From: Gammaproteobacteria bacterium
Lineage (GTDB): Bacteria > Pseudomonadota > Gammaproteobacteria > SURF-13
Direction: 5' to 3'
NCBI GenBank assembly: GCA_030655395.1
Contig: JAURVQ010000089.1
Span: 1-33,999 of the forward strand
Length of the DNA stretch: 33,999 nt
Shown one piece after another: positions 9,206 to 17,366 of the stretch. Numbering within the stretch: position 1 is the first letter of the stretch; the number at the start of each line of letters is the position of its first letter. The position numbers were made by a program, and so were the translations under genes. The notes under the pieces are model-generated. The model did not search any database. It worked only from the letters and a program-made list of their open reading frames with translations, and had not been told where the DNA came from.

Positions 9206-9468
9206 TGCCTGCGTCAGGCCATGCATGTCCATTGTGCGGGGCAGGTGCGAACCAGCAGCGCGTCCTGCTGCATTGGCTTGGGCGTAAGTTTGAAGTGCGC
9301 CCCGGCCAGCGCTATGACCTGCCCAACCACATGCACTGGATGCTTGCCGGCCAGCCAGGTGGAATGGGTAAATACAGCCACATCTTAAGCCGTGAAACTG
9401 AGCGCTCCTACGCTGAAGATTTGAAGCGCAACGGGTACTGCGATTATCTGATCGCAATCATCTCCTGA
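9205..9468 (+). CDS. Small (87 aa) protein with an N-terminal CxxC motif, unknown function
   Basis: ATG 9205 overlaps preceding TAA (TAATG); MPASGHACPLCGAGANQQRVLLHWLGRKFEVRPGQRYDLPNHMHWMLAG... Confidence 0.55.
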   Translation: MPASGHACPLCGAGANQQRVLLHWLGRKFEVRPGQRYDLPNHMHWMLAGQPGGMGKYSHILSRETERSYAEDLKRNGYCDYLIAIIS

Positions 9469-9479
9469 GCTGGTGCCGC

Positions 9480-11330
9480 ATGGTAAAAGTGCTGTACCTG
9501 ATTCATGCCGCATCTGCCCCGCAACGCTTGGCCAAGGCACAGATTGCTAGTGCGACACCGGTTCCATGGATGTTTCTATGCCAGGATTATGCGCGCCATT
9601 TGTACTGGGAGCGCACGCTCGGAGCGAACTTCGCCAAGCTGCCTTTGCGCGATCTCCTTGTGGAGGCAGCGGCCGGGTTGCGCCAGCCCTTTCTTGATCT
9701 GCTATCCGAACGCGGCCGTAAGCACGACTCGCTAGCCTGGTGGGCCTCACGCGTTTCCGAGCGCAATACCGCAGTGTCCCCTCTATTTCTGTACTGCTGT
9801 TATCTCAAAATTGGGCAAGTACGGCTTGCGCGTAGCGATGGGCCGCTTGTTATCGTCGGCGAAAGCTATGCACTGCTTTCCAGTTTGGCCAGTCACGCGG
9901 AACAAGAAGGCTATGCAGTCCAATGGCTGAATCGGCCGAATATCGTGCTGCGTTTTTTCAGGCACCATGCCATCGCGTTTCTACGCGCGGCGAGATTTCT
10001 GGCGCACGCCTTGGTACAAACCACTTTAGGACCGCCGCCGGCTCCGCTGCCTGCTGATCGACCAAGCGCACTACTGCACACATTTCTGGATGAACAGTGT
10101 CTGGGCAAGGATGGCGAATTCCATGACCGTTATCTGCCGGGATTGTGCACATGGCTTGAAGGAAAGGGCTTGACAGTAACGCACATGCCGATATTGTTCA
10201 ACATGCGGCGCAGCAAGGCTGCAACTTGGTGCTGGCTGGCATCAAGCCGGCAACGCTTCATCAACCCCTATCGTTGTTACCGAATTTCCGACTACCTGGC
10301 CGTATTGGTCGAGGCGATGCCCGGTCGCAGCAGAAAATTCGGCCCGGCTGTTCTGGGTAACCTTGATGCCAGCGCCCTGTTCAGCGAAGCGCAGGCAAAT
10401 TGCACCTACGATGGAGGAACGCTCGAGTCGCTGCTTTCCTACCGCCTGCCGCTTCGCCTTCGCGAGCGCGGCATCAAAATCGACCTTTTCGTCGCCGAAT
10501 ACGAAAACATGATTACGGAGAAGCTCCTTATCGCAGGATTCCGTAAATACTCCCCGAACACCAAGCTGGTCGGCTTCCAGCATGGCGCGCTCTATCCGAT
10601 GCTGCTGTGTAATTTCATCACTCGTGAAGAGGCGCAGTTTGCCCCGATGCCTGACCGCATCGTGTGCAACGGGCCCTTTTTTAGGGATATCCTGATTCGG
10701 GAAGGTCTGCCGGCAGATCGTGCCGTAGCCGGGCCGGCGTTGCGATATAGTCATCTTTGGCGGATACAGCCGAATGCAGAGTCGCCGGCGAGACAGGGGG
10801 TTTTTGTCCCGTTGCCCATGATGCAGAGTGATGCCACGGAATTGCTCACCAAGCTGATTGAGGCATTTGGCGCCGAGCCGCAGATCACACTTTCGCTCAA
10901 ACCGCACCCGATGTCGTCATCGCGTATGCTGGAGGCCGCCGGCATCTCCGGGCTACCGCAAAACTTTCGCATAGTTTCCGGAGAAATCGGCATGTGGTTG
11001 TCTCGGGCACAGGTGGTGGTTGCACTGAGCTCGAGTGCACTGTACGAGGCGCTAGCGGCGGGTGTCCTGGTGGTGCCGGTTGGACGCGAAGCCGCGCTGG
11101 ACCTGAACCCGCTTGCATGGCATCCGCGCTTCGCGAAACAATATTGTTCCGCCGAAGAAATCCGCTCAGAAACTACTCGCCTGATGCATCTTGGGCCAGC
11201 CGATTTGCAGGCTTATCGGGAACACGCGCGCCAGATTCTTGATCACAGCTTTGGCCAAATCAACGAAGACACGATGAATTGTTTCATTGACGGCCTGTTG
11301 CCAGCAGGCGGTGCGTTGCTCCCACGATAG
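9480..11330 (+). CDS. Large GT-B-like surface carbohydrate biosynthesis protein, candidate glycosyltransferase
   Basis: 616 aa; SLKPHPMSSSRMLEAAG...VVVALSSSALYEALAAGVLVVPVG is a GT-B style donor-binding region similar in form to KpsS/CDP-glycerol transferase-like enzymes; KLVGFQHGALYPM motif. Confidence 0.6.
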   Translation: MVKVLYLIHAASAPQRLAKAQIASATPVPWMFLCQDYARHLYWERTLGANFAKLPLRDLLVEAAAGLRQPFLDLLSERGRKHDSLAWWASRVSERNTAVSPLFLYCCYLKIGQVRLARSDGPLVIVGESYALLSSLASHAEQEGYAVQWLNRPNIVLRFFRHHAIAFLRAARFLAHALVQTTLGPPPAPLPADRPSALLHTFLDEQCLGKDGEFHDRYLPGLCTWLEGKGLTVTHMPILFNMRRSKAATWCWLASSRQRFINPYRCYRISDYLAVLVEAMPGRSRKFGPAVLGNLDASALFSEAQANCTYDGGTLESLLSYRLPLRLRERGIKIDLFVAEYENMITEKLLIAGFRKYSPNTKLVGFQHGALYPMLLCNFITREEAQFAPMPDRIVCNGPFFRDILIREGLPADRAVAGPALRYSHLWRIQPNAESPARQGVFVPLPMMQSDATELLTKLIEAFGAEPQITLSLKPHPMSSSRMLEAAGISGLPQNFRIVSGEIGMWLSRAQVVVALSSSALYEALAAGVLVVPVGREAALDLNPLAWHPRFAKQYCSAEEIRSETTRLMHLGPADLQAYREHARQILDHSFGQINEDTMNCFIDGLLPAGGALLPR

Positions 11331-11430
11331 TTGTTGCGTAATCGCTGCACATACTGGGAGTACCTCAAGGTGCTAAAATGTGCATTCTCAATCTTGGCGG
11401 GCTGTGATCCCCGAAAAAACCAGACGCTTT

Positions 11431-12495
11431 ATGTCAAAGGAAAATAATATTATTCGCGTTGGGATAGCCGGATACGGCATGGTTGGCAAGCGCAGACGGG
11501 CATGTGTTGATCGAAACCCGCTTATGAACCTTGTGGCGGTTTGCGATCGTGCATTCGAGAGGGAGGGAAGCTTTTCTGACGGGGTTCGCTATTATCCCGA
11601 GTATCGTCGGCTACTCGAGAATAGCCTGGACATGTTGATTGTTTGTCTGCCCAATGACATCGCGCCAGAAGTCACGATCGCCGGACTGGAACGTGGGCTG
11701 CATGTATTCTGCGAGAAACCGCCTGGGCGCGATGTTGAGGACATAGTCCGAGTCATCAGGTGCGAGCGAAAACATCCCGGCCTCAAGCTCATGTATGGCT
11801 TCAACCATCGCCATCATGAATCCGTTCAGGATGCGCTTCGCCTGATACGATCCGGAGAGCTTGGCCCCATTATCAATATGCGGGGGGTCTATGGAAAATC
11901 AAAATTAATTACCTTCAACCAGCCCTACTGGCGTACCAAGCGGCATATTGCCGGCGGCGGTGTCTTGCTTGACCAAGGGATACACATGGTTGATTTGATG
12001 CGCTTGTTCGCCGGCGAGTTTAACGAAATTCAAAGCTTTATTTCGAACAGTCACTTTGGGTATGACGTCGAAGATAATGCCTATGCGCTGATGCGAACAG
12101 AGGATGGAATTGTCGCAATGCTCAACTCATCGGCTACTCAATGGCGGCACCGTTTTAATCTTGATATCAATCTTGCCAACGGCAGCATTATTCTCGGCGG
12201 AATTCTGTCCAGTTCCAAGAGCTACGGAGCCGAGACTCTGACAGTGGTCAGGGCTGATCACGATAATGATGGCGGCGATCCCAGAGAGGAGATGGTTCGT
12301 TATAACCGCGATCCTTCATGGGACGATGAGATCAACAGTTTTGCCGAAAGCATATTGTCCAACAAGCCAGTTGAGAGCGGCTCCTCGCTGGATGCGCTCA
12401 ATACGATGAAGCTGGTATATCAAATTTATTATGCCGACCCGAAATGGCGGCAAACCTACAACATACCCGATCCCGAAAATCAAACTCCGCCATGA
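11431..12495 (+). CDS. Gfo/Idh/MocA family oxidoreductase
   Basis: RVGIAGYGMVGKRRR Rossmann motif, GLHVFCEKPPGRDVEDI (EKP), GGGVLLDQGIHMVDLM. Likely ATG 11431 (MSKENNIIRVG). Confidence 0.9.
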   Translation: MSKENNIIRVGIAGYGMVGKRRRACVDRNPLMNLVAVCDRAFEREGSFSDGVRYYPEYRRLLENSLDMLIVCLPNDIAPEVTIAGLERGLHVFCEKPPGRDVEDIVRVIRCERKHPGLKLMYGFNHRHHESVQDALRLIRSGELGPIINMRGVYGKSKLITFNQPYWRTKRHIAGGGVLLDQGIHMVDLMRLFAGEFNEIQSFISNSHFGYDVEDNAYALMRTEDGIVAMLNSSATQWRHRFNLDINLANGSIILGGILSSSKSYGAETLTVVRADHDNDGGDPREEMVRYNRDPSWDDEINSFAESILSNKPVESGSSLDALNTMKLVYQIYYADPKWRQTYNIPDPENQTPP

Positions 12496-12950
12496 GCCAT
12501 CTTGGCCGTGTTTTTACCCATGATCCTATAGTATTTGTAATCGCTATTTCGATTTGCTCGATGCACGGAAAAGAATGGCCACCGCTTATTTTATTGACAA
12601 TGGGGCAATGCAGCGACAGCCAGTCATTTTGCCAATGATCAGTCGATTGACTGAATAGCTATGACAAGCCATTTCATGTGATTGGCCTGACCGACCACCA
12701 GGAGGTCATCACGGTATTGGCAAACGATTCCGGCTTGGAAGAAATTTTTGTTCGCCAGTTGTGTGGTATCGGCCGACTAGCCGATACCGTTGCCATTACG
12801 GCTTTCGACGGCTGCCAGATGAAAGCGATGGCAGATGATGGTATCCATGTGCCCACCGAGCCCAAGGAATATGGCCCCGCCGAGGACGCACACATGATTC
12901 TCGATCACCTTGTAGGGGCGTATCTGATGCGGTATGTCCGGCCTATATAA
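12492..12950 (+). pseudogene. Decayed SIS-domain phosphoheptose isomerase-like (GmhA-like) gene
   Basis: Homology is split over frames: RYFDLLDARKRMATAYFIDNG (frame from 12539), GNAATASHFAND (frame from 12604), then YDKPFHVIGLTDHQEVITVLANDSGLEEIFVRQL...AITAFDGCQMKAMADDGIHVPTEPKEYGPAEDAHMILDHLVGAYLM (frame of 12678 ORF). In-frame stops lie between the pieces and the central SASGNS-type segment appears missing. Confidence 0.75.
12765..12788. repeat. Perfect 9-bp inverted repeat (GGTATCGGC-cgacta-GCCGATACC)
   Basis: Read directly; lies at the point in the gmhA-like pseudogene where the central SIS segment is missing. Confidence 0.85.
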
Positions 12951-12962
12951 GGATCAATAAGT

Positions 12963-13679
12963 ATGCGTTTTTCAGACAAGAAGGTATTTGTCACGGGTGC
13001 ATCAAGGGGAATAGGTCGGGCAATTGCCGAAGCGTTTCGATCCGAGGGCGCCTGGGTAATAGGAACCCGCACTGGCAAAAGCAGTGGAATGGATGATGCT
13101 TGTCAAGAGTGGGTTGCTGCTGACTTCTCGGACGTTGAGCAAATCAAGGCTTGTGCTCGCCATGTGCGCCATGCCGAACCTGATGTGCTTGTTAATAATG
13201 CGGGCATCAACAGGATTGCGCCATTTGTGGAGATCAGCCCGGATGATTTTCTTTCTATACAGCAGGTAAATGTCTTTGCGCCATTTTTGCTTTGTCAGGC
13301 TGCGATACCTGCAATGAAAAATAAAGGATGGGGCCGCATCGTGAATGTGTCATCCATCTGGGGAAAGATCAGCAAGGAACACCGTGCATCTTATTCTGCC
13401 AGCAAATTTGCAATAGATGGCATGACATTAGCTTTGGCTGCTGAGCATTCAGCCGATGGCATCCTTGCGAACAGCGTTGCGCCAGGTTTTGTTGATACTG
13501 AATTAACCCGCCGCGTGCTGGGTGCAGCAGGGGTACAGTCTCTTGTGGACACTGTGCCGGCACGTCGACTCGGGCAGGTTGATGAAATTGCTCGTTTGGT
13601 CCTCTGGCTCGCCAGTGAAGAGAACACTTACCTCACCGGCCAAAACATAGCCATTGATGGAGGCTTCAGTCGTGTCTGA
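12963..13679 (+). CDS. SDR family NAD(P)-dependent oxidoreductase (FabG-like)
   Basis: VFVTGASRGIGRAIAEAF, NNAGI, YSASKFAIDGM, C-terminal YLTGQNIAIDGGFSRV. Confidence 0.92.
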   Translation: MRFSDKKVFVTGASRGIGRAIAEAFRSEGAWVIGTRTGKSSGMDDACQEWVAADFSDVEQIKACARHVRHAEPDVLVNNAGINRIAPFVEISPDDFLSIQQVNVFAPFLLCQAAIPAMKNKGWGRIVNVSSIWGKISKEHRASYSASKFAIDGMTLALAAEHSADGILANSVAPGFVDTELTRRVLGAAGVQSLVDTVPARRLGQVDEIARLVLWLASEENTYLTGQNIAIDGGFSRV

Positions 13680-14742
13680 GCAGTTGATAATTCAATCCCA
13701 CAGAGGGGCATATACCGTACATTTTGACGACACACTCTTATCTGACCCGGCGAGGCTTCTGGAGGGCGAACCTCATTTCTTGGTTGACGCCAATGTGGCG
13801 CGATTATATGCCTCTAGTCTCCATGCAATTCTTCATCATCCCAATGCCATTGTTATTGAGGCAACGGAAGAAAATAAATCAATAGAAAGAACGATACCTG
13901 TTATTGAGCGGCTGGTTCAGAACAAGGTGCGGCGTGACCACACCCTTGTTGCAATCGGTGGTGGCATCATCCAGGACATCACCTGCTTCATTGCGAGCAC
14001 GCTGCTGCGAGGACTTTCCTGGCGCTTTGTGCCGACGACGTTGCTGGCCCAGGCAGATTCGTGCATCGGTTCAAAGAGCTCCATTAACCTGGGTGCGACC
14101 AAGAATATTCTCGGCACCTTCAACCCCCCTCAGAATATCTTTATCCATTCAGGATTTCTTGAAACTCTCGAAGACAGGGACATTCGATCGGGTGTTGGAG
14201 AAATCATCAAGGTGCATGCGATAGATGGGATAGCTGCGTTTGATCGGTTGACGTCTGATTTCGATCGGTTGTTTGATGATCGAGCCGTGCTTTTAAGATA
14301 TACCCGGGCGGCTTTGCTGATAAAGCAGCGCTACATTGAGCAGGACGAGTTTGATCGCGGGATTCGCAACATCTTCAATTATGGCCATAGCTTTGGCCAT
14401 GCCATCGAGTCAGCCGCGCATTACGCAGTGCCTCATGGCATTGCTGTTGCCATAGGCATGGATATGGCCAATTACATTGCCGCAAAGCGCAGTTTGTTGC
14501 CGGTGGAGCATTACCATCGGATGCATTCTATTCTGCGTAAAAATTATGGAAAATATGCAAGAACCCCGATCCCGCTCGATGCAATGCTTTCCGCACTTAT
14601 GAAGGACAAGAAGAATACGAGCACTATGCTACGCCTGATTTTCCCGATGGGTGACCGGGCTGAAATTCAGCAGGTACAGGTTTTGCCGGATGAAATATTT
14701 CGCTCTCAATGCGCAGAGTTCTTCGTGGAGATTAATGGATGA
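13672..14742 (+). CDS. 3-dehydroquinate synthase-like sugar-phosphate cyclase
   Basis: AIGGGIIQDITCFIASTLLRGLSWRFVPTTLLAQADSCIGSKSSINLGATKNILGTFNPP, GVGEIIKVHA, NYGHSFGHAIES. Likely GTG start 13672, overlapping the SDR stop. Confidence 0.85.
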   Translation: MSEQLIIQSHRGAYTVHFDDTLLSDPARLLEGEPHFLVDANVARLYASSLHAILHHPNAIVIEATEENKSIERTIPVIERLVQNKVRRDHTLVAIGGGIIQDITCFIASTLLRGLSWRFVPTTLLAQADSCIGSKSSINLGATKNILGTFNPPQNIFIHSGFLETLEDRDIRSGVGEIIKVHAIDGIAAFDRLTSDFDRLFDDRAVLLRYTRAALLIKQRYIEQDEFDRGIRNIFNYGHSFGHAIESAAHYAVPHGIAVAIGMDMANYIAAKRSLLPVEHYHRMHSILRKNYGKYARTPIPLDAMLSALMKDKKNTSTMLRLIFPMGDRAEIQQVQVLPDEIFRSQCAEFFVEING

Positions 14743-15686
14743 GTTCTACCGCCAAAGTCGCGGTTTGCTCCCGTTCCTTCTCCAAGAATACCATTTTGCG
14801 CGCCGAATTGATGGCGCGGTATCAACAGGTCACCTTCAACGATGCGGGTCTCCAGTTAAAGGGCGACAGCTTGGTCGAGTTTCTGAGCGGGCATGACAAG
14901 GCGATCACCGCCCTTGAGACTATTGATGAGGCGGTACTGTCCCGTCTGCCCGAACTCAAGGTCATCAGCAAATATGGTGTTGGACTCGACATGATAGATA
15001 TGGTGGCCATGCGTGCTCATGGCAAGCGCCTGGGCTGGACCGGCGGGGTTAACCGCCGCTCCGTGTCCGAGTTGGTAATCTCGTTTGCCATCGCCATGCT
15101 GCGCCACGTGCCGGCGGCCCATCGCGAAGTTCTCTCGGGCACTTGGCGCCAGCATGTTGGGGGCCATCTGACAGGGCGCACCGTCGGCATTATTGGCTGT
15201 GGCCATATCGGCAAGGACTTGGTGCCCTTGTTGCAGGCCTTCGACTGTCCAATTCTGGTGAACGATGTTCGGGATTATCCCGATTTCTACGCGGCACACA
15301 ACGTTGAACCGGTAAGCCTTGAGACTCTCTTGGTGCGATCCGACATCGTTACCCTGCATGTTCCCCTGGATGAGAGCACCCGTGGCATGCTTGATGCCCA
15401 CAGGCTTACAATGCTGAAGCCTACCGCCGTGCTGATCAATGTCGCCCGGGGCGAGTTGGTCGATGAGGCTGCATTGAAGCAGATGCTGCAGAACAAGCGC
15501 CTGGCAGCCGCGGCCTTCGATGTATTCGCGGTAGAGCCACCCCCGGATCAAGAACTGCTGGCCCTCCCCAATTTTCTGGTTACCCCCCACATTGGAGGCA
15601 GCGCCCACGAAGCCGTACTGGCCATGGGGCGGGCAGCCATTGACGGTTTGGATCACAACCAGATTCCCGGAACCGAGGTTGACTGA
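14739..15686 (+). CDS. D-isomer-specific 2-hydroxyacid dehydrogenase (phosphoglycerate dehydrogenase-like)
   Basis: GRTVGIIGCGHIGKDLVPLL, VTLHVPLDESTRGMLD, AVLINVARGELVDEAAL, TPHIGGSAHEA. Confidence 0.9.
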   Translation: MSSTAKVAVCSRSFSKNTILRAELMARYQQVTFNDAGLQLKGDSLVEFLSGHDKAITALETIDEAVLSRLPELKVISKYGVGLDMIDMVAMRAHGKRLGWTGGVNRRSVSELVISFAIAMLRHVPAAHREVLSGTWRQHVGGHLTGRTVGIIGCGHIGKDLVPLLQAFDCPILVNDVRDYPDFYAAHNVEPVSLETLLVRSDIVTLHVPLDESTRGMLDAHRLTMLKPTAVLINVARGELVDEAALKQMLQNKRLAAAAFDVFAVEPPPDQELLALPNFLVTPHIGGSAHEAVLAMGRAAIDGLDHNQIPGTEVD

Positions 15687-15904
15687 AAATCGGCCCGGCA
15701 TTTCTATTGCCACCTGGGATTCCAGTGCCGATGGTGAGCGGCTTCGGCGCCAATGCTTGGCATGGTTTCATGGTCTCGGCGAGAGGTTGGTCGACGGCAC
15801 GCGTCTCATCGATCGCGAAAAGCGGACGCATTATTGGATATCTGGTCGTTGAAGCAAGTCGGAGTGTCAAATCGAAGAAACATTAGGCGGACAAGCTTGG
15901 ATTC

Positions 15905-15940
15905 ATGAAAACAGTCATCCTCTGCGACGGTGAGTTTTGA
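15905..15940 (+). pseudogene. Possible N-terminal remnant of a sugar nucleotidyltransferase (MKTVILCDGEF then stop)
   Basis: MKTVILCDGE resembles the RfbF start at 18505 (MNVVILCGGL); only about 10 codons. Confidence 0.3.
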
Positions 15941-15995
15941 ACGGCTGCTGCTTCTCGTATTGTCATAAGAACTTTTAAAGGAAACCGCTTTCAAT

Positions 15996-17177
15996 ATGAA
16001 AACAAAATTATCCGTGTTAACAAGGAAAGCGTGGGTCGCTTATCAGCAAGGTCGTCTGCTGGGGGTTCTTCACAGAAGAATACGAGTATTCATTAAAAGC
16101 CTTGCCGCCTTGGCCTTGAATAGAGATATCGTAATTCATTGCCCGGTCTATATTTCACCACCAAAATATGAGCAACCGGTCGTTCAGCGGATTTTTCAAT
16201 CTTACTCTAAAATGAAAGAAGCTCAGAGAGCTGCATCAAGCATTTATCTCCCATCATCATTGTGGCAAGGGCAACTTGATAATGCCTACGCAAATATTAT
16301 GCAATCGGTGGAATCAAAGGATATAAGTAGATTCCATCACTTTCTTGCAAACTTTGGTGTATGGGAAAAGTACACGGGAATTGAAGAGGGGCTGTTTGTC
16401 CGGGAAAGCAATCAGAACCCATGCGGGCGAGCTCACCTGAGACAGGTTATTTCAAATCTTGTTGCACTTTGGCGCCATTATTATGCTGATAGGAAGCCAA
16501 TTAATGCGCTAAAGCGACCATCTCATGGTAATTTATCTGGTGCCTACATAGAAAACACACTGGTGACCATTGACTCTTTCTTTAGCGAGATATATGGCAG
16601 TTTAATTGGATCAATTGTCCGTGATAGTTCTCATCCGATTGTCGTTGAGTTGGGTGGCGGGTCTGGTAGGCTTGCTTATTATTCGTTACGCGATCTTGGG
16701 CCATCAACATATGTTGATTTTGATCTACCCGAAACACTCTGTGTTGCAGCTTATTATCTCATGCTCGCTTTCCCGGAAAAGAAAACTCTTCTTTATGGAG
16801 AGTCACGGTATGAGCCGATGGTTCACCGGAAATATGATTTGATTTTTATGCCATCTTTCGAGATGGAGAAGCTAGGTTCAGACAATGTTGATATTTTTTT
16901 CAATGAATGCTCTCTTGGAGAGATGAATCCGGAGGCAGCATCGAATTTCATTCGTCTTGCTTCTCTAGCATCGCGGTATATTTTTCACATGAATCATGAC
17001 CGTTACCCGAATGTTTATTCTGACGGGAGCAAAAGTTTGCTTGGATCCGAGTACCCAATATCTAATAATTTTAAATTATTGTTTCGATATCCTGAGTTAA
17101 AGCACTTCTTGATTGATGGTGAAGCCGATTTAAGTAGCGATACTGTGGCCTACTTGTATGAAAAAATTAATTCTTGA
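15996..17177 (+). CDS. Putative sugar O-methyltransferase (NanM-like)
   Basis: VVELGGGSGRLAYYSLRDLGPSTYVDFDLPETLCVAAYYLMLAFPEKKTLLYGE and DLIFMPSFEMEKL...FFNECSLGEMNPEA are typical of the putative sugar O-methyltransferase family. Distinctly AT-rich. Confidence 0.7.
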   Translation: MKTKLSVLTRKAWVAYQQGRLLGVLHRRIRVFIKSLAALALNRDIVIHCPVYISPPKYEQPVVQRIFQSYSKMKEAQRAASSIYLPSSLWQGQLDNAYANIMQSVESKDISRFHHFLANFGVWEKYTGIEEGLFVRESNQNPCGRAHLRQVISNLVALWRHYYADRKPINALKRPSHGNLSGAYIENTLVTIDSFFSEIYGSLIGSIVRDSSHPIVVELGGGSGRLAYYSLRDLGPSTYVDFDLPETLCVAAYYLMLAFPEKKTLLYGESRYEPMVHRKYDLIFMPSFEMEKLGSDNVDIFFNECSLGEMNPEAASNFIRLASLASRYIFHMNHDRYPNVYSDGSKSLLGSEYPISNNFKLLFRYPELKHFLIDGEADLSSDTVAYLYEKINS

Positions 17178-17221
17178 ATCTAGGCTAGATGTTAATTTCT
17201 CCAATCCCGCGACGGAGGGGT

Positions 17222-17293
17222 TGGCAGGTGTCACTGGTCGATACCAGCGTCAACACCATGACCGTGTTGCGATTGAAGCGTCACCTGCAATCC
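17222..17293 (+). pseudogene. Internal remnant of a glucose-1-phosphate cytidylyltransferase (rfbF-like) gene
   Basis: Translated WQVSLVDTSVNTMTVLRLKRHLQS aligns without gaps to WKVTLVDTGMDSMTGGRLHRLEST of the intact RfbF (18781-18852). Confidence 0.6.
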
Positions 17294-17366
17294 GGCGGCC
17301 TCAAGGGAAAGGGAATCATGGGCGGCATGATTGTGGAAAGAGGTTGCTGTGTGGAGAGGAGGAAAC

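Noticed and set aside
14856-15713. Minus-strand ORF (285 aa)
   Set aside because: Antisense to the 2-hydroxyacid dehydrogenase; shadow frame.
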